Positions 26,714 through 34,866 of a stretch of DNA of 64,000 nt are shown in pieces (position 1 is the first letter of the stretch; every line of letters begins with the position of its first letter). This DNA comes from Pseudobutyrivibrio ruminis AD2017 (GTDB taxonomy: Bacteria; Bacillota; Clostridia; Lachnospirales; Lachnospiraceae), in NCBI RefSeq assembly GCF_000424305.1, contig NZ_AUJQ01000004.1, positions 310,001-374,000 of the forward strand, read 5' to 3'. Under the pieces are notes generated by a model that worked only from the letters and a program-made list of their open reading frames with translations, had not been told where the DNA came from and made no database searches. Both the position numbers and the translations under genes were made by a program.

Positions 26714-27856
26714 TTAATATATAGATTTGTTTACAGCCAGGTATTCATCATACTGCTGCAGCTTGCTAATGGTTGGATTTAGAAGAAATACGTAAATTAT
26801 CCTGTTGTTTTCTTTATCCATTAGAGCATATTCGTATTTTTTATAGCACACTCCATCTGTGTTATCGTATCTTTCATCCTGCTCGCCACTAAACACCACA
26901 TAAGCAGGATATTGATAGGTGCTTGCATCATAGGTAGCATAGCATTGGTCTTCATCCTTGAACCTAGCCTCTTCTGCCTTGTAATCTTCAGCTGAATATT
27001 TCGCTTCTAGGAAAACGTATCCAAAATCATCATCTCTTCTATAATCAAAAGAACCATCTATAAGCTTGCTTGTGTCATCAGGAAATAATATTAATCCACC
27101 TATTGGAAGGGCATTATCTAATTCTTCTATATCATAAGCACTTAATCCATGGGTCGCACTATGGCCTTCATACTTTGGCTGCATGTATATGTTATAGCAG
27201 GTAGTATTCTCGTCCCATATGTTAAAATAGAAAGAGTTATCACCGGATAAACTTTCATCATAATCGTTAGGGAGATACTCGCTTGGAATCTTTTTTAAAT
27301 TTTTTTCTGAATTTTTATAAGCGGTATAAATATAGGCAATGCTATCATCTCCTAAGTCCAAAGCATATTCATAAGCATTATCGTGATGGTCTATTGCAAT
27401 ATATGCAGGATATTTGAATCTATCTGAATCATCATATCGTAAGCTCTGCTTTCTACCATCATAATCAGAATATGTTTTTTCTACAGATTTAAGTCTCTCA
27501 ATTTCAGCCTGGTAATCCTCATCACTATACTGACACTTAAGATACACTTCATATGTTGGGTCGTCCCAGGTATCCTGAAATGAATTATAAAATACAGGCT
27601 TGCTCTCCTGCTCAAATGCGCTTTCCGGCACCTTCTTTGGGAAAGTCAAAAACTCAGTTCTGGCTTTTCCATATTCACGAGTCGTGTTTTCCTTCATTGT
27701 CTGCTCATACTTTTCTATACCCTTTGTAACCTTAGGAGGACCTCCAAAGAAGATTACTAATATTAATATATAAATGGCTGCAATTACAGTAATCGCCCCT
27801 ACTACAAGCCCAGCCAATATTCCTATAGCTATCTTAAAACCTTTTTTCTCTAACAT
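26714..27856 (-). CDS. Membrane-anchored extracellular protein with two repeated lobes
   Basis: The 380-residue protein has one N-terminal membrane helix (about 8-37) and a long outer part. This contains two related lobes: one near 95-180 (YLKCQYSDEDYQAEIERLKS, then YPAYIAIDHHDNAYEYAL) and one near 285-365 (LEAKYSAEDYKAEEARFKD, then YPAYVVFSGEQ and YEYALMD). The repeat points to an internal duplication. It is the last gene of a locus with an ECF sigma factor and two HC2-type anti-sigma candidates, so it may be the effector or sensor of that signalling unit. No known family is recognised. Confidence 0.75.
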   Translation of the reverse strand: MLEKKGFKIAIGILAGLVVGAITVIAAIYILILVIFFGGPPKVTKGIEKYEQTMKENTTREYGKARTEFLTFPKKVPESAFEQESKPVFYNSFQDTWDDPTYEVYLKCQYSDEDYQAEIERLKSVEKTYSDYDGRKQSLRYDDSDRFKYPAYIAIDHHDNAYEYALDLGDDSIAYIYTAYKNSEKNLKKIPSEYLPNDYDESLSGDNSFYFNIWDENTTCYNIYMQPKYEGHSATHGLSAYDIEELDNALPIGGLILFPDDTSKLIDGSFDYRRDDDFGYVFLEAKYSAEDYKAEEARFKDEDQCYATYDASTYQYPAYVVFSGEQDERYDNTDGVCYKKYEYALMDKENNRIIYVFLLNPTISKLQQYDEYLAVNKSIY

Positions 27857-27871
27857 GTCTTTCTCCTGCCT

Positions 27872-28177
27872 CTATTCACAAAAAAATACAAAATACACTA
27901 TCAAGGCAACAAATGCTCCTATCGGTATCATCGCACCTATCATCATTCCAATGAGGTAATATTTTCTTCTTTGCAATGATGCTATAAATTTGTGCCCTTT
28001 GCTTTTCTGTTCTAGTTCATTTATTTCGATTTCCTGTTCCAGTTGTTTTAGCTTACCTTTACAGTGGTTACAAGATTCAAGATGGTTTTCTACCATGAGC
28101 TTCACCGAATCAGTTAACACCTCATCCCTGTATGATGGCAGCAAATCTTCTATTATTTCGCATGATATTTTTTCCAT
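27872..28177 (-). CDS. Zinc-finger (HC2-type) anti-sigma-like membrane protein
   Basis: A 101-residue protein with an N-terminal HC2-type motif (CEIIEDLLPSYRDE, then ENHLESCNHCKGKL, i.e. HxxxCxxC) and a C-terminal membrane helix (about 76-100). Such proteins hold ECF sigma factors at the membrane. It starts at an ATG overlapping the preceding gene's TGA by one base (TGATG). It is the second of two tandem HC2 proteins following the sigma gene, which is unusual since one anti-sigma is normally enough. Confidence 0.8.
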   Translation of the reverse strand: MEKISCEIIEDLLPSYRDEVLTDSVKLMVENHLESCNHCKGKLKQLEQEIEINELEQKSKGHKFIASLQRRKYYLIGMMIGAMIPIGAFVALIVYFVFFCE

Positions 28178-28470
28178 CAAAATACTCCATTCATCAAGAT
28201 GTAATTTATTATCACTATAAGTACTATCACAAAAACAAGGTACCCCAGCACTCCTAAGAGTATTTTAAGAAGTGAAGGGATTTTAAATCTCCTCTTCCTC
28301 TTTTCTGGCTTTGGCAGCTGCATATCTGCCGTCATGGCTTCATAGATATCCCTACAATCCTGGCAGGTTTTGATATGCTCTTCTATGAATTTTTTCGATG
28401 CTGCGCTTGCTTTTCCATCGATATAAACTGGAAGAAGATCTGCTACTAAATCGCATTCAATATTACTCAT
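28177..28470 (-). CDS. Zinc-finger (HC2-type) anti-sigma-like membrane protein
   Basis: A 97-residue protein with CDLVADLLPVYIDGKAS and the HxxxCxxC motif in EEHIKTCQDCRDIYEA. A basic stretch (KPEKRKRR) comes before a C-terminal membrane helix. It overlaps the end of the ECF sigma gene by 8 bp, the usual arrangement for a cognate anti-sigma factor. It is closely related in layout to the next gene, suggesting tandem duplication. Confidence 0.83.
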   Translation of the reverse strand: MSNIECDLVADLLPVYIDGKASAASKKFIEEHIKTCQDCRDIYEAMTADMQLPKPEKRKRRFKIPSLLKILLGVLGYLVFVIVLIVIINYILMNGVF

Positions 28471-28954
28471 ATTCGCACATCTCCTTTCCTATTTTTGCCT
28501 TTCCACGATAGAAGGTTACTCTTGCCCAGTTTTCCGTCTTGCCCTTTAGCTCTCCAATTTCTTTGAAGGAAAGCTCACCGCGTAGTCTATAGAGCATCAC
28601 ATCCTTCGTAGCGCTATCCAGCTTTTCGATTGCTGCATACAAAGCCTTGTTTGTTTCATTTTTGATGTACATCTCTTCAACCAGTTCTCCAGTGGATATC
28701 TCCATGGCTTCTTCCATTGGAATCTGCTTGAATTTATTATTCTTTTCCAAGTATTGCCAGAAGGTATATTTTGCTATCTGGCACAGCCAGGTGGAGACCT
28801 TGGCATCTCCCCTGAAATCATCACTTCGTCTGATTGCACGAAGGAAAGTCTCCTGAGTTAGGTCCTCGGCCAAGTCCCTATCTCCGTTAGTAAGTGTCAG
28901 AAGAAAGCCCAGCACAAGCTGATAGTATTCTTCGCACATATTCTTGATGTTCAA
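28463..28954 (-). CDS. ECF-type RNA polymerase sigma factor
   Basis: The protein has sigma region 2 (DLAEDLTQETFLRAIRRSDD, followed by STWLCQIAKYTFWQYL) and region 4 (LDSATKDVMLYRLRGELSFK and EIGELKGKTENWARVTFYRG). I place the start at a TTG at 28954 because AGGGAG lies 8-9 bases upstream; a TTG ten codons earlier lacks a clear site. It is followed by two overlapping HC2 anti-sigma genes and the two-lobed surface protein, forming one envelope-sensing unit. The target promoter is probably its own. Confidence 0.88.
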   Translation of the reverse strand: MNIKNMCEEYYQLVLGFLLTLTNGDRDLAEDLTQETFLRAIRRSDDFRGDAKVSTWLCQIAKYTFWQYLEKNNKFKQIPMEEAMEISTGELVEEMYIKNETNKALYAAIEKLDSATKDVMLYRLRGELSFKEIGELKGKTENWARVTFYRGKAKIGKEMCEYE

Positions 28955-29158
28955 GCTTTCTTCTCCCTTTTTATTTGCTTTCAATACATTAGTCCGATTA
29001 TGTAGAATTTCGTTACAAACTTTTTTATTTTCTTTTAAAAGATTATCATATCATCTGCCTGTAACATAGTAATTTCAGGTCAAAATTCAACAATTTTAAT
29101 GACTTGAGAATTCAGGAATGATATTATATTTTTATATTATTTATAGGGAGGAAAAATC

Positions 29159-29566
29159 ATGAGTAATTTTTCAGTTGCAGATGAAATCAAGAAATACAAA
29201 GATTTGTTAGACCAGGGTGTTATTACCCAGGAAGAATTCGAGCAGAAGAAATCAGAGCTTTTAAGATCTCAGCCAGCCACTTCTGGCAGCACTCCAAGCA
29301 TGTCAGCTCAGACTACTGGCATCGTAGCTTATCTTACTTGGATTGGCTTCATAATCGCTATTCTTATAGGTGACAGAGAACATGCAATGTTCCATATCAA
29401 TCAGGCACTTGTTATTAATCTTTTCTTCTTCCTTGGATGGATTCCTGTTCTTGGATGGATTTGGTCAATCATTATGGTTGTACTTTGGATTATTGCTTTA
29501 GTTGGTGCATGCAACGGTGAAGAACGTCCAGTTCCTATTCTTGGTGGAATTAAAATTTTAAGCTAA
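29159..29566 (+). CDS. SHOCT-domain small membrane protein (DUF4870-like)
   Basis: The 135-residue protein begins with a SHOCT motif (EIKKYKDLLDQGVITQEEFE) that often mediates oligomerisation, then a short Ser/Thr linker. Three hydrophobic segments (about 58-75, 83-100, 102-120) follow with the HAMFHINQALVINLF stretch of DUF4870-type proteins. GGGAGG precedes the ATG. It is a single plus-strand gene ending in a shared terminator with the convergent nitroreductase gene. Its role is unknown. Confidence 0.82.
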   Translation: MSNFSVADEIKKYKDLLDQGVITQEEFEQKKSELLRSQPATSGSTPSMSAQTTGIVAYLTWIGFIIAILIGDREHAMFHINQALVINLFFFLGWIPVLGWIWSIIMVVLWIIALVGACNGEERPVPILGGIKILS

Positions 29567-29573
29567 ATACCAT

Positions 29574-29608
29574 AAAAAAAGAGTCGACGGTTCAATTCGT
29601 CGACTCTT
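29574..29608. terminator. Bidirectional terminator between convergent genes
   Basis: A perfect 11-bp stem AAGAGTCGACG/CGTCGACTCTT (29579-29589, 29598-29608) lies between the ends of the SHOCT protein gene and the nitroreductase gene. A seven-T run follows on the minus strand; the plus side is weaker. Confidence 0.88.
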
Positions 29609-29615
29609 ACTATTC

Positions 29616-30425
29616 TTACCATACGTAGCTTGCTATGTATTCAGTTTTCTCTGGGGTTGCAATACCAGGGTCGGCTATCTTGAATGTAACCTTCTTACCC
29701 TCTTCTCGACACTGGTTTTCAAAATGATAAAGAGCAATTCCAAGGTCTACCTTCTGTAAATCATAAGTTCCATTGTCGTAGCCCTTATCCTTCTTCTCGT
29801 AGAAATGAACTCCATTATCAGTAACAACTACTCTCCATGGCTGCTTGTTTACAGCTGATGGCGCAAGGCGAACTGCTTCGAGAGCTGTCTTAATTCCAAG
29901 TTCATCCGCCTTAGCTTCTGTAAGTGGTGTTTCAAAGCTGTTTGCAAAAAATAATTCTGAAAAATCATATCTGCTATCAGCCTTTACGCCCTTTCGCATA
30001 AGGACTTCCTTCATGCCCATTTTACTAGCAACATATCCTATAGGACTCATGCATGGCATGATTTCATCTTCCTTAAGATTAGAAGCTTTTTCAAACTTAT
30101 CTCTTGGCATGGTGCCACCAATCCAAACTGTTCCAAGATTCTTGCTTACTGCATACATCAATAGCTCTTCAAAGCTGTAGCCGTATGCAACATCTGAGTT
30201 TGTTCCCTTCTTCACCTTGGCTGCGATGTATTCCTTTTCACCATAGAGAACCGGGCTAGAAAGACCATGTTCATCCTTATTTAAGAATACGAATTCAACA
30301 GGGATATTGTAAGGATTTACAATGCTTCCTGCGTATTCCTTCAAATCATCTATTACTTCATTACTTACACCTTTGCCGTCAAAGGTTCTTACACTTCGTC
30401 TGTTTTTTACGTCATCAATAAACAT
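29616..30425 (-). CDS. Nitroreductase family protein
   Basis: This 269-residue flavoenzyme of the nitroreductase fold begins with RRSVRTFDGKGVSNEVIDDL, the FMN phosphate-binding Arg/Ser region. It continues with NLGTVWIGGTMPRDKF and the second-half motif LAPSAVNKQPWRVVV that is characteristic of nitroreductases. The order of motifs, with the SAxNxQPW part in the C-terminal half, matches the putative TM-nitroreductase subgroup. The substrate is unknown. It is a single gene with its own terminator. Confidence 0.87.
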   Translation of the reverse strand: MFIDDVKNRRSVRTFDGKGVSNEVIDDLKEYAGSIVNPYNIPVEFVFLNKDEHGLSSPVLYGEKEYIAAKVKKGTNSDVAYGYSFEELLMYAVSKNLGTVWIGGTMPRDKFEKASNLKEDEIMPCMSPIGYVASKMGMKEVLMRKGVKADSRYDFSELFFANSFETPLTEAKADELGIKTALEAVRLAPSAVNKQPWRVVVTDNGVHFYEKKDKGYDNGTYDLQKVDLGIALYHFENQCREEGKKVTFKIADPGIATPEKTEYIASYVW

Positions 30426-30634
30426 ATTTAGGTCCTCCCGTAGTACATAGGTTTCGCACTATTCGATAGCGTGCAATATTATTTTACATGTTATCCTATT
30501 TTCATCATTAATTCAATCCCACTACGGATATTTTAATATTATCTTTCGATTTTTACGTAAACCACGTAAGCTAAGCTTGTTTATTTATATTAATATGTTA
30601 ACATTGAAACCAATAATCACATAGGAGGTTCAAA

Positions 30635-31105
30635 ATGAATATTCGAAGAGCTAGTGGAAAAGATATCGACAGCTTAATTAAGCTATTACAGGAAGTGTTG
30701 GAAATACATGCCAATATCAGGCCTGATATTTTTATTTCAGGGACTACCAAATATACACGAAGTGATCTGCTTGAGAAGCTTGCTAACGATGAAGAGCCAA
30801 TCTACGTGGCCGTAGATGAAAATGATGAAGTAATGGGTTACGCATTTTGCGCCCTTAAGCAGCAGCCTTTCTCTACCAACATGGTTCCTTTCAAATCATT
30901 ATACATTGATGATTTGTGTGTAGACAGCAAATGCCGCGGTCAGCACATCGGCGAGCAGCTTTTCGAATATGTTAAAGCTGAAGCAAAGCGCCTAGGCTGC
31001 TACGAAATCACTCTTGCTGTTTGGGCTGGAAATGATGGGGCCGAAAGATTCTATGATAGAATCGGTTTCAAAACTAAAGAACGTATTATGGAATACATCT
31101 TATAA
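30635..31105 (+). CDS. GNAT family N-acetyltransferase
   Basis: The 156-residue protein has the GNAT acetyl-CoA-binding region: strand LYIDDLCVDSKCRG, the pyrophosphate loop RGQHIGEQLFEYV (Q/RxxGxG/A type) and the C-terminal EITLAVWAGNDGAERFYDRI with IGFKTKERIMEYIL. AGGAGG precedes the ATG. It is monocistronic with a terminator at 31107-31137. The acceptor (amine, peptide or drug) is unknown. Confidence 0.9.
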   Translation: MNIRRASGKDIDSLIKLLQEVLEIHANIRPDIFISGTTKYTRSDLLEKLANDEEPIYVAVDENDEVMGYAFCALKQQPFSTNMVPFKSLYIDDLCVDSKCRGQHIGEQLFEYVKAEAKRLGCYEITLAVWAGNDGAERFYDRIGFKTKERIMEYIL

Positions 31106-31106
31106 A

Positions 31107-31140
31107 AAACAGATGGCTCAAACTGGGCCATCTGTTTTTG
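31107..31140 (+). terminator. Rho-independent terminator of the GNAT gene
   Basis: A 13-bp stem (31107-31119 with 31125-31137, one G-T pair, 5-base loop) is followed by TTTTTG on the plus strand. It may also end the convergent anti-sigma-like gene. Confidence 0.88.
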
Positions 31141-31147
31141 TGTATTG

Positions 31148-32359
31148 TTAGAATGAAAGGACTCCACTCCACAATGCTTTTTCATCAAGGATATCCTTAG
31201 CTTTATCTGTCTCTAATTGCTGTCCCTTGATTTCATCCATGTATTCATTGTAATCGCATACATATAGCGTAATTTCTGAAACATCATGTCCTTCAACTGG
31301 GAGCATATCCATATTATTTACTGCAGACATATGTTTTCCATCCTTATCCAAAGCAACAACTATATAATCAGCATTAGGATCATCATAATCTAGCTCTAAT
31401 TCAAATGGTGTTTTGCTGACGGTAATCTTGTTAAGTCCTGAAACTCCTTCAACATCAATTGCTCTTGTTGTGGTATTTTGTCTATCCACATTTACTTCAA
31501 AGTTAAAATGCCAAGGTCCATCAATCCACCAATTCTCATATTCGTTTTTCCAGCCCAGTGCATCTCGCTCGTCTACAGTCAGCTCTGAAGCGGCTGGATT
31601 ATTAATATCTGTCACAATAGAATTTAGGTCGAAGTCTACAGTAAATGAGTCTGGTAAATCATAATGAGAAACTGGTGTGTCCGCATCTGTACTATACTCA
31701 TTAGACTCTAAAACATCTTTTGAATAGTAATTAAGCACGTATGATAAATCAACCTTAACCACACCCTGGAAGGTATTATCATCAATAAATTCACCATTCA
31801 GGTACTCTAAAGAATTGTTATTCAAACTACTATCTTCTGTTTCAAAACTATATTTTAGCTTAGAATCGAAGAGATAGAACATATACATATCTTTATTATC
31901 CAAATCAGGATACATCTGGCTGATAGGGAACGACTCTTTACTTTCCACTATCATACTGATGTACATAGCCTTTTCGTCGCAGTAAATATCTTGAAGAGTA
32001 ACTGTGTTGCCATCTACTGTTTGTGTGAGCGCTACTGCCTCGTTCAATGAGTCTGATGCTATAGGCTTTGCGTATTTTTCATAATCTCCGCCAAACCCGA
32101 GCTTGTGACCCAAGCTAGAAAATACATTTCCTACAACAGGAACCTCCTCAGCAAAAGTAGGATTTGTAATGCATACTCCTGAGAAAACTACCACACCAAG
32201 TGCTGCAGCTGTTGCTATGATTGTTTTTATTAGTCTGAAACTTCTTTTTTTCATTGTCCTCTCCTCTTCCTCATAAATCTGAGTAAAGGCAAGGTCTACT
32301 TTCTCCTGAACTATTGTAGGAATCTCAGCATCAGATATTATCAATTTCTTTTTATCCAT
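31148..32359 (-). CDS. DUF4179-like membrane-anchored regulator, partner of an ECF sigma factor
   Basis: The protein (403 residues) has a short cytosolic N-terminus, one membrane helix (about 44-66) and a large extracellular part. It starts with FAEEVPVVGNVFSSLGHKLG, a stretch typical of DUF4179 proteins encoded behind ECF sigma genes in Firmicutes. AAAGGAAG lies 9 bases before the ATG at 32359; a TTG eight codons earlier is less likely. The sigma gene's 3' end is 16 bp upstream. Membership as an RsiV-like anti-sigma factor is inference from position and layout. Confidence 0.8.
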   Translation of the reverse strand: MDKKKLIISDAEIPTIVQEKVDLAFTQIYEEEERTMKKRSFRLIKTIIATAAALGVVVFSGVCITNPTFAEEVPVVGNVFSSLGHKLGFGGDYEKYAKPIASDSLNEAVALTQTVDGNTVTLQDIYCDEKAMYISMIVESKESFPISQMYPDLDNKDMYMFYLFDSKLKYSFETEDSSLNNNSLEYLNGEFIDDNTFQGVVKVDLSYVLNYYSKDVLESNEYSTDADTPVSHYDLPDSFTVDFDLNSIVTDINNPAASELTVDERDALGWKNEYENWWIDGPWHFNFEVNVDRQNTTTRAIDVEGVSGLNKITVSKTPFELELDYDDPNADYIVVALDKDGKHMSAVNNMDMLPVEGHDVSEITLYVCDYNEYMDEIKGQQLETDKAKDILDEKALWSGVLSF

Positions 32360-32375
32360 TTTACTGTCTTCCTTT

Positions 32376-32885
32376 CTACTCAACTATCTCGTAATATCTG
32401 GCCAATCGCTCTCGGCCACGTTTCAATCTTGTTTTGACGGTATTTGTTGGAATATCTAGCACCCTAGAAATTTCATCCAAGGAATATCCCTGCCAATAAA
32501 ACATAATTATGGTTACTCTGTATTTTTCCTCAAGCTTGCCTAAAGCCTCTTTGAGTTCTAAATTACAGTTATCCTCATAGGTAGGTTCTTCCCATTCGTT
32601 TAACTCAACCTGAGCCTGTTTCTTTCTGATGATGTCATAACAATTATTCATGAGAATCTTTGTAAGCCAGGTCTTAAAATACTTGTTAAACTTAAGTGTA
32701 TCGATTTTCTCCCAACAATTAAGGATAGTCTCTTGGATGGCATCTGCCACATCCTCATCATTCATAAGAATTGCCAGTGCCACCTTGTACATATCCTGCA
32801 TGTGTCTGTTAATCAGTTCAGTAAAAGCATCCTTATCACGCCTCTTCGCTCTTACTATAAGTTCATTTATGTCTCGTTTCTGCAT
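32376..32885 (-). CDS. ECF-type RNA polymerase sigma factor (SigV/W-like)
   Basis: Region 2 is visible as MNDEDVADAIQETILNCWEK and FKTWLTKILMNNCYDIIRKK. Region 4 is LEEKYRVTIIMFYWQGYSLD, then EISRVLDIPTNTVKTRLKRG, a classical helix-turn-helix. The ATG at 32885 was chosen because AGGAGG lies 9 bases upstream; a GTG eight codons earlier is rejected. It is followed directly by its DUF4179-type membrane partner. Such pairs usually respond to envelope stress. Confidence 0.92.
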   Translation of the reverse strand: MQKRDINELIVRAKRRDKDAFTELINRHMQDMYKVALAILMNDEDVADAIQETILNCWEKIDTLKFNKYFKTWLTKILMNNCYDIIRKKQAQVELNEWEEPTYEDNCNLELKEALGKLEEKYRVTIIMFYWQGYSLDEISRVLDIPTNTVKTRLKRGRERLARYYEIVE

Positions 32886-33009
32886 TTGATGCAGCCTCCT
32901 GTTGTGCACACAGTATTAAGAATAATCAAAGCGTCCTTCAATTGTTCTTACATACATTAGACGTGTAGGAAATGAAAAAGTTTCACATATTTTAAAATTT
33001 ATTACTTTT

Positions 33010-34818
33010 TTAGTTAAGCTCTTTATTTAATTCTTCAATCTCATCAATGATTCCACCGATATAATCGATTGTATCTAATAACGCTGCGTCTGTGGTTACG
33101 TCAACACCTGCCATCTTGGCAAACTCTACTGGAGCTACGGTACCGCCTGCTGCAAGGGTCTTCTTCCAATCATCGACAGCTGGCTGGCCCTCCTTACGGA
33201 TTCGCTTCATCACCTGGGTGGCGATTGTAAGGCTGGCGCTGTAACTGTAAGAATAAAGTCCCATGTAGTAATGTGGCTGGCGCATCCATGTTAGCTCGCA
33301 GCCTTCTGTAAGCTCTACCTCGTCGCCCCAGAATTTCTTAAGGACGTTCTTGTAGATTTCATTCAAGGTCTCTGCTGGCACAGCCTCACCCTTATCTACA
33401 AGCTTGTAAACCTCACGCTGGTAAGCAGCCTCTAGCAGGTGTGTTACGAAATTGTGGTAGTAGGTGTTTGAGATCTGGGATGCAAGCACCCATCTTCTAA
33501 ATCGCTTGTCATCCCCGCTCTTTTCCTTTAGGTACTCTGCCATGAGAAGCTCGTTGATTGTTGATGGAGCCTCCACCACGTAGTTTGACACCTCTGCATC
33601 AAGAGCACTCTGTGTCTGGTTACAGGTGTAGAAGTGTCCTGCATGGCCAAGCTCATGGGCAAGTGTGAATACATCGCTCATTCTCTCGTTCCATGAAAGC
33701 AGGATGTAAGAGCCTTTCTGATATGGGCTGGCGCAGAAGCCACCTGTTGACTTTCCAATGTTTTGGGCGAAGTCAATCCATCTTTCGTCGTAGGCTGTCT
33801 CAAGCATCTTCACATATTCTGGGCCCATGATTTTAAGGCCATCAAGAATGTACTTCTTTGACTCATCGATTGTAACGTGTGGGTCGTAATCTGGGTCGAG
33901 AGTGATTTTCAAATCTGCGTAAGTCATCTTATCAAGACCGTGTGCCTCTTTAAGAAGACGTGCGTACTTTCTCATGTGAGGGGCAAGCTTCTCCATGATG
34001 ACATCGATTTGTCTATCGTACATTTCACGTGTAACCTTTTGCTGGAACAGAAGCATATCGATTACACTATCGTATTTACGAAGGGCAGCGATAATCTTTT
34101 CCGTGCGAACGTGAGCGCCGTAGACTGTAGCTGTTGTGTACATGTAATCTCTAAGCTTGCTTGAGAATGCGCTGAAGGCTGCGCGTCTAACATCAGTGTC
34201 GCGCTCGTATTCATAGTTGTCCTCAAAAAGGCTGTAGCCTAAAGGATGCTTTTCGCCCTTTGCTTCAAAATCAGGGAAGCTCATGTCTGCAAGCTTGCTG
34301 GTTTCGTAGATGTTGTATGGCGCCTCGATAGTCTCTCGCATAGAAGCCATGGCCTTTTCTGTCTCTGGCGACAAGCGGTGTGGCTTTTCTCTTTCAATAT
34401 CTTTCAAGTGGCACTTGCCTACTGTTGCTGTCTTAATAGCTTCTTCGATTAGCTCAACTGGCGCATCTGCAAGCTCACTATCGATGAAGGAAAGGGCGCT
34501 GTCAGCCTTTGCAAATTCTGAAAGGACGATTGACTGCTCCTTCTGAGCCTCAGCATCTGTGTAATCTACGGAAACGTTAAGGCTCACGTAGTTGTAAAGC
34601 AGATCAATCTGACGTACCCATTCGTTGTATTTTTCCATGCAAGCGTTGATAGTTGCGGCATCTGTAAGCTTGCCCTTGTATGTTTTTTCAATTTCTTCTG
34701 TAAGGTTTTTGAATTCCTCTAACGCCTTTTTCAAATCTTCCTTTGTTTTAAAGATTCTTGATGTATCCCACTTTAGATTCTCTGGGATTTCGCTTCTTTT
34801 CTTAAGTGTCTCTGCCAT
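33010..34818 (-). CDS. pepF: Oligoendopeptidase F, M3 family
   Basis: A 602-residue cytosolic metallopeptidase that degrades short peptides. The zinc motif HELGHAGHF (HExxH) lies near residue 386, with the third ligand expected in the downstream EAPSTINELLMAEYL stretch. N-terminal helical segments precede the catalytic domain, and the length matches the PepF family. GGGAGAA-type ribosome site upstream. It is monocistronic between the sigma gene and the MFS exporter gene. Confidence 0.95.
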   Translation of the reverse strand: MAETLKKRSEIPENLKWDTSRIFKTKEDLKKALEEFKNLTEEIEKTYKGKLTDAATINACMEKYNEWVRQIDLLYNYVSLNVSVDYTDAEAQKEQSIVLSEFAKADSALSFIDSELADAPVELIEEAIKTATVGKCHLKDIEREKPHRLSPETEKAMASMRETIEAPYNIYETSKLADMSFPDFEAKGEKHPLGYSLFEDNYEYERDTDVRRAAFSAFSSKLRDYMYTTATVYGAHVRTEKIIAALRKYDSVIDMLLFQQKVTREMYDRQIDVIMEKLAPHMRKYARLLKEAHGLDKMTYADLKITLDPDYDPHVTIDESKKYILDGLKIMGPEYVKMLETAYDERWIDFAQNIGKSTGGFCASPYQKGSYILLSWNERMSDVFTLAHELGHAGHFYTCNQTQSALDAEVSNYVVEAPSTINELLMAEYLKEKSGDDKRFRRWVLASQISNTYYHNFVTHLLEAAYQREVYKLVDKGEAVPAETLNEIYKNVLKKFWGDEVELTEGCELTWMRQPHYYMGLYSYSYSASLTIATQVMKRIRKEGQPAVDDWKKTLAAGGTVAPVEFAKMAGVDVTTDAALLDTIDYIGGIIDEIEELNKELN

Positions 34819-34866
34819 TGTTCTTCTCCCTTGTTTTATATTGATATTATGATAGCTGATTTGATT

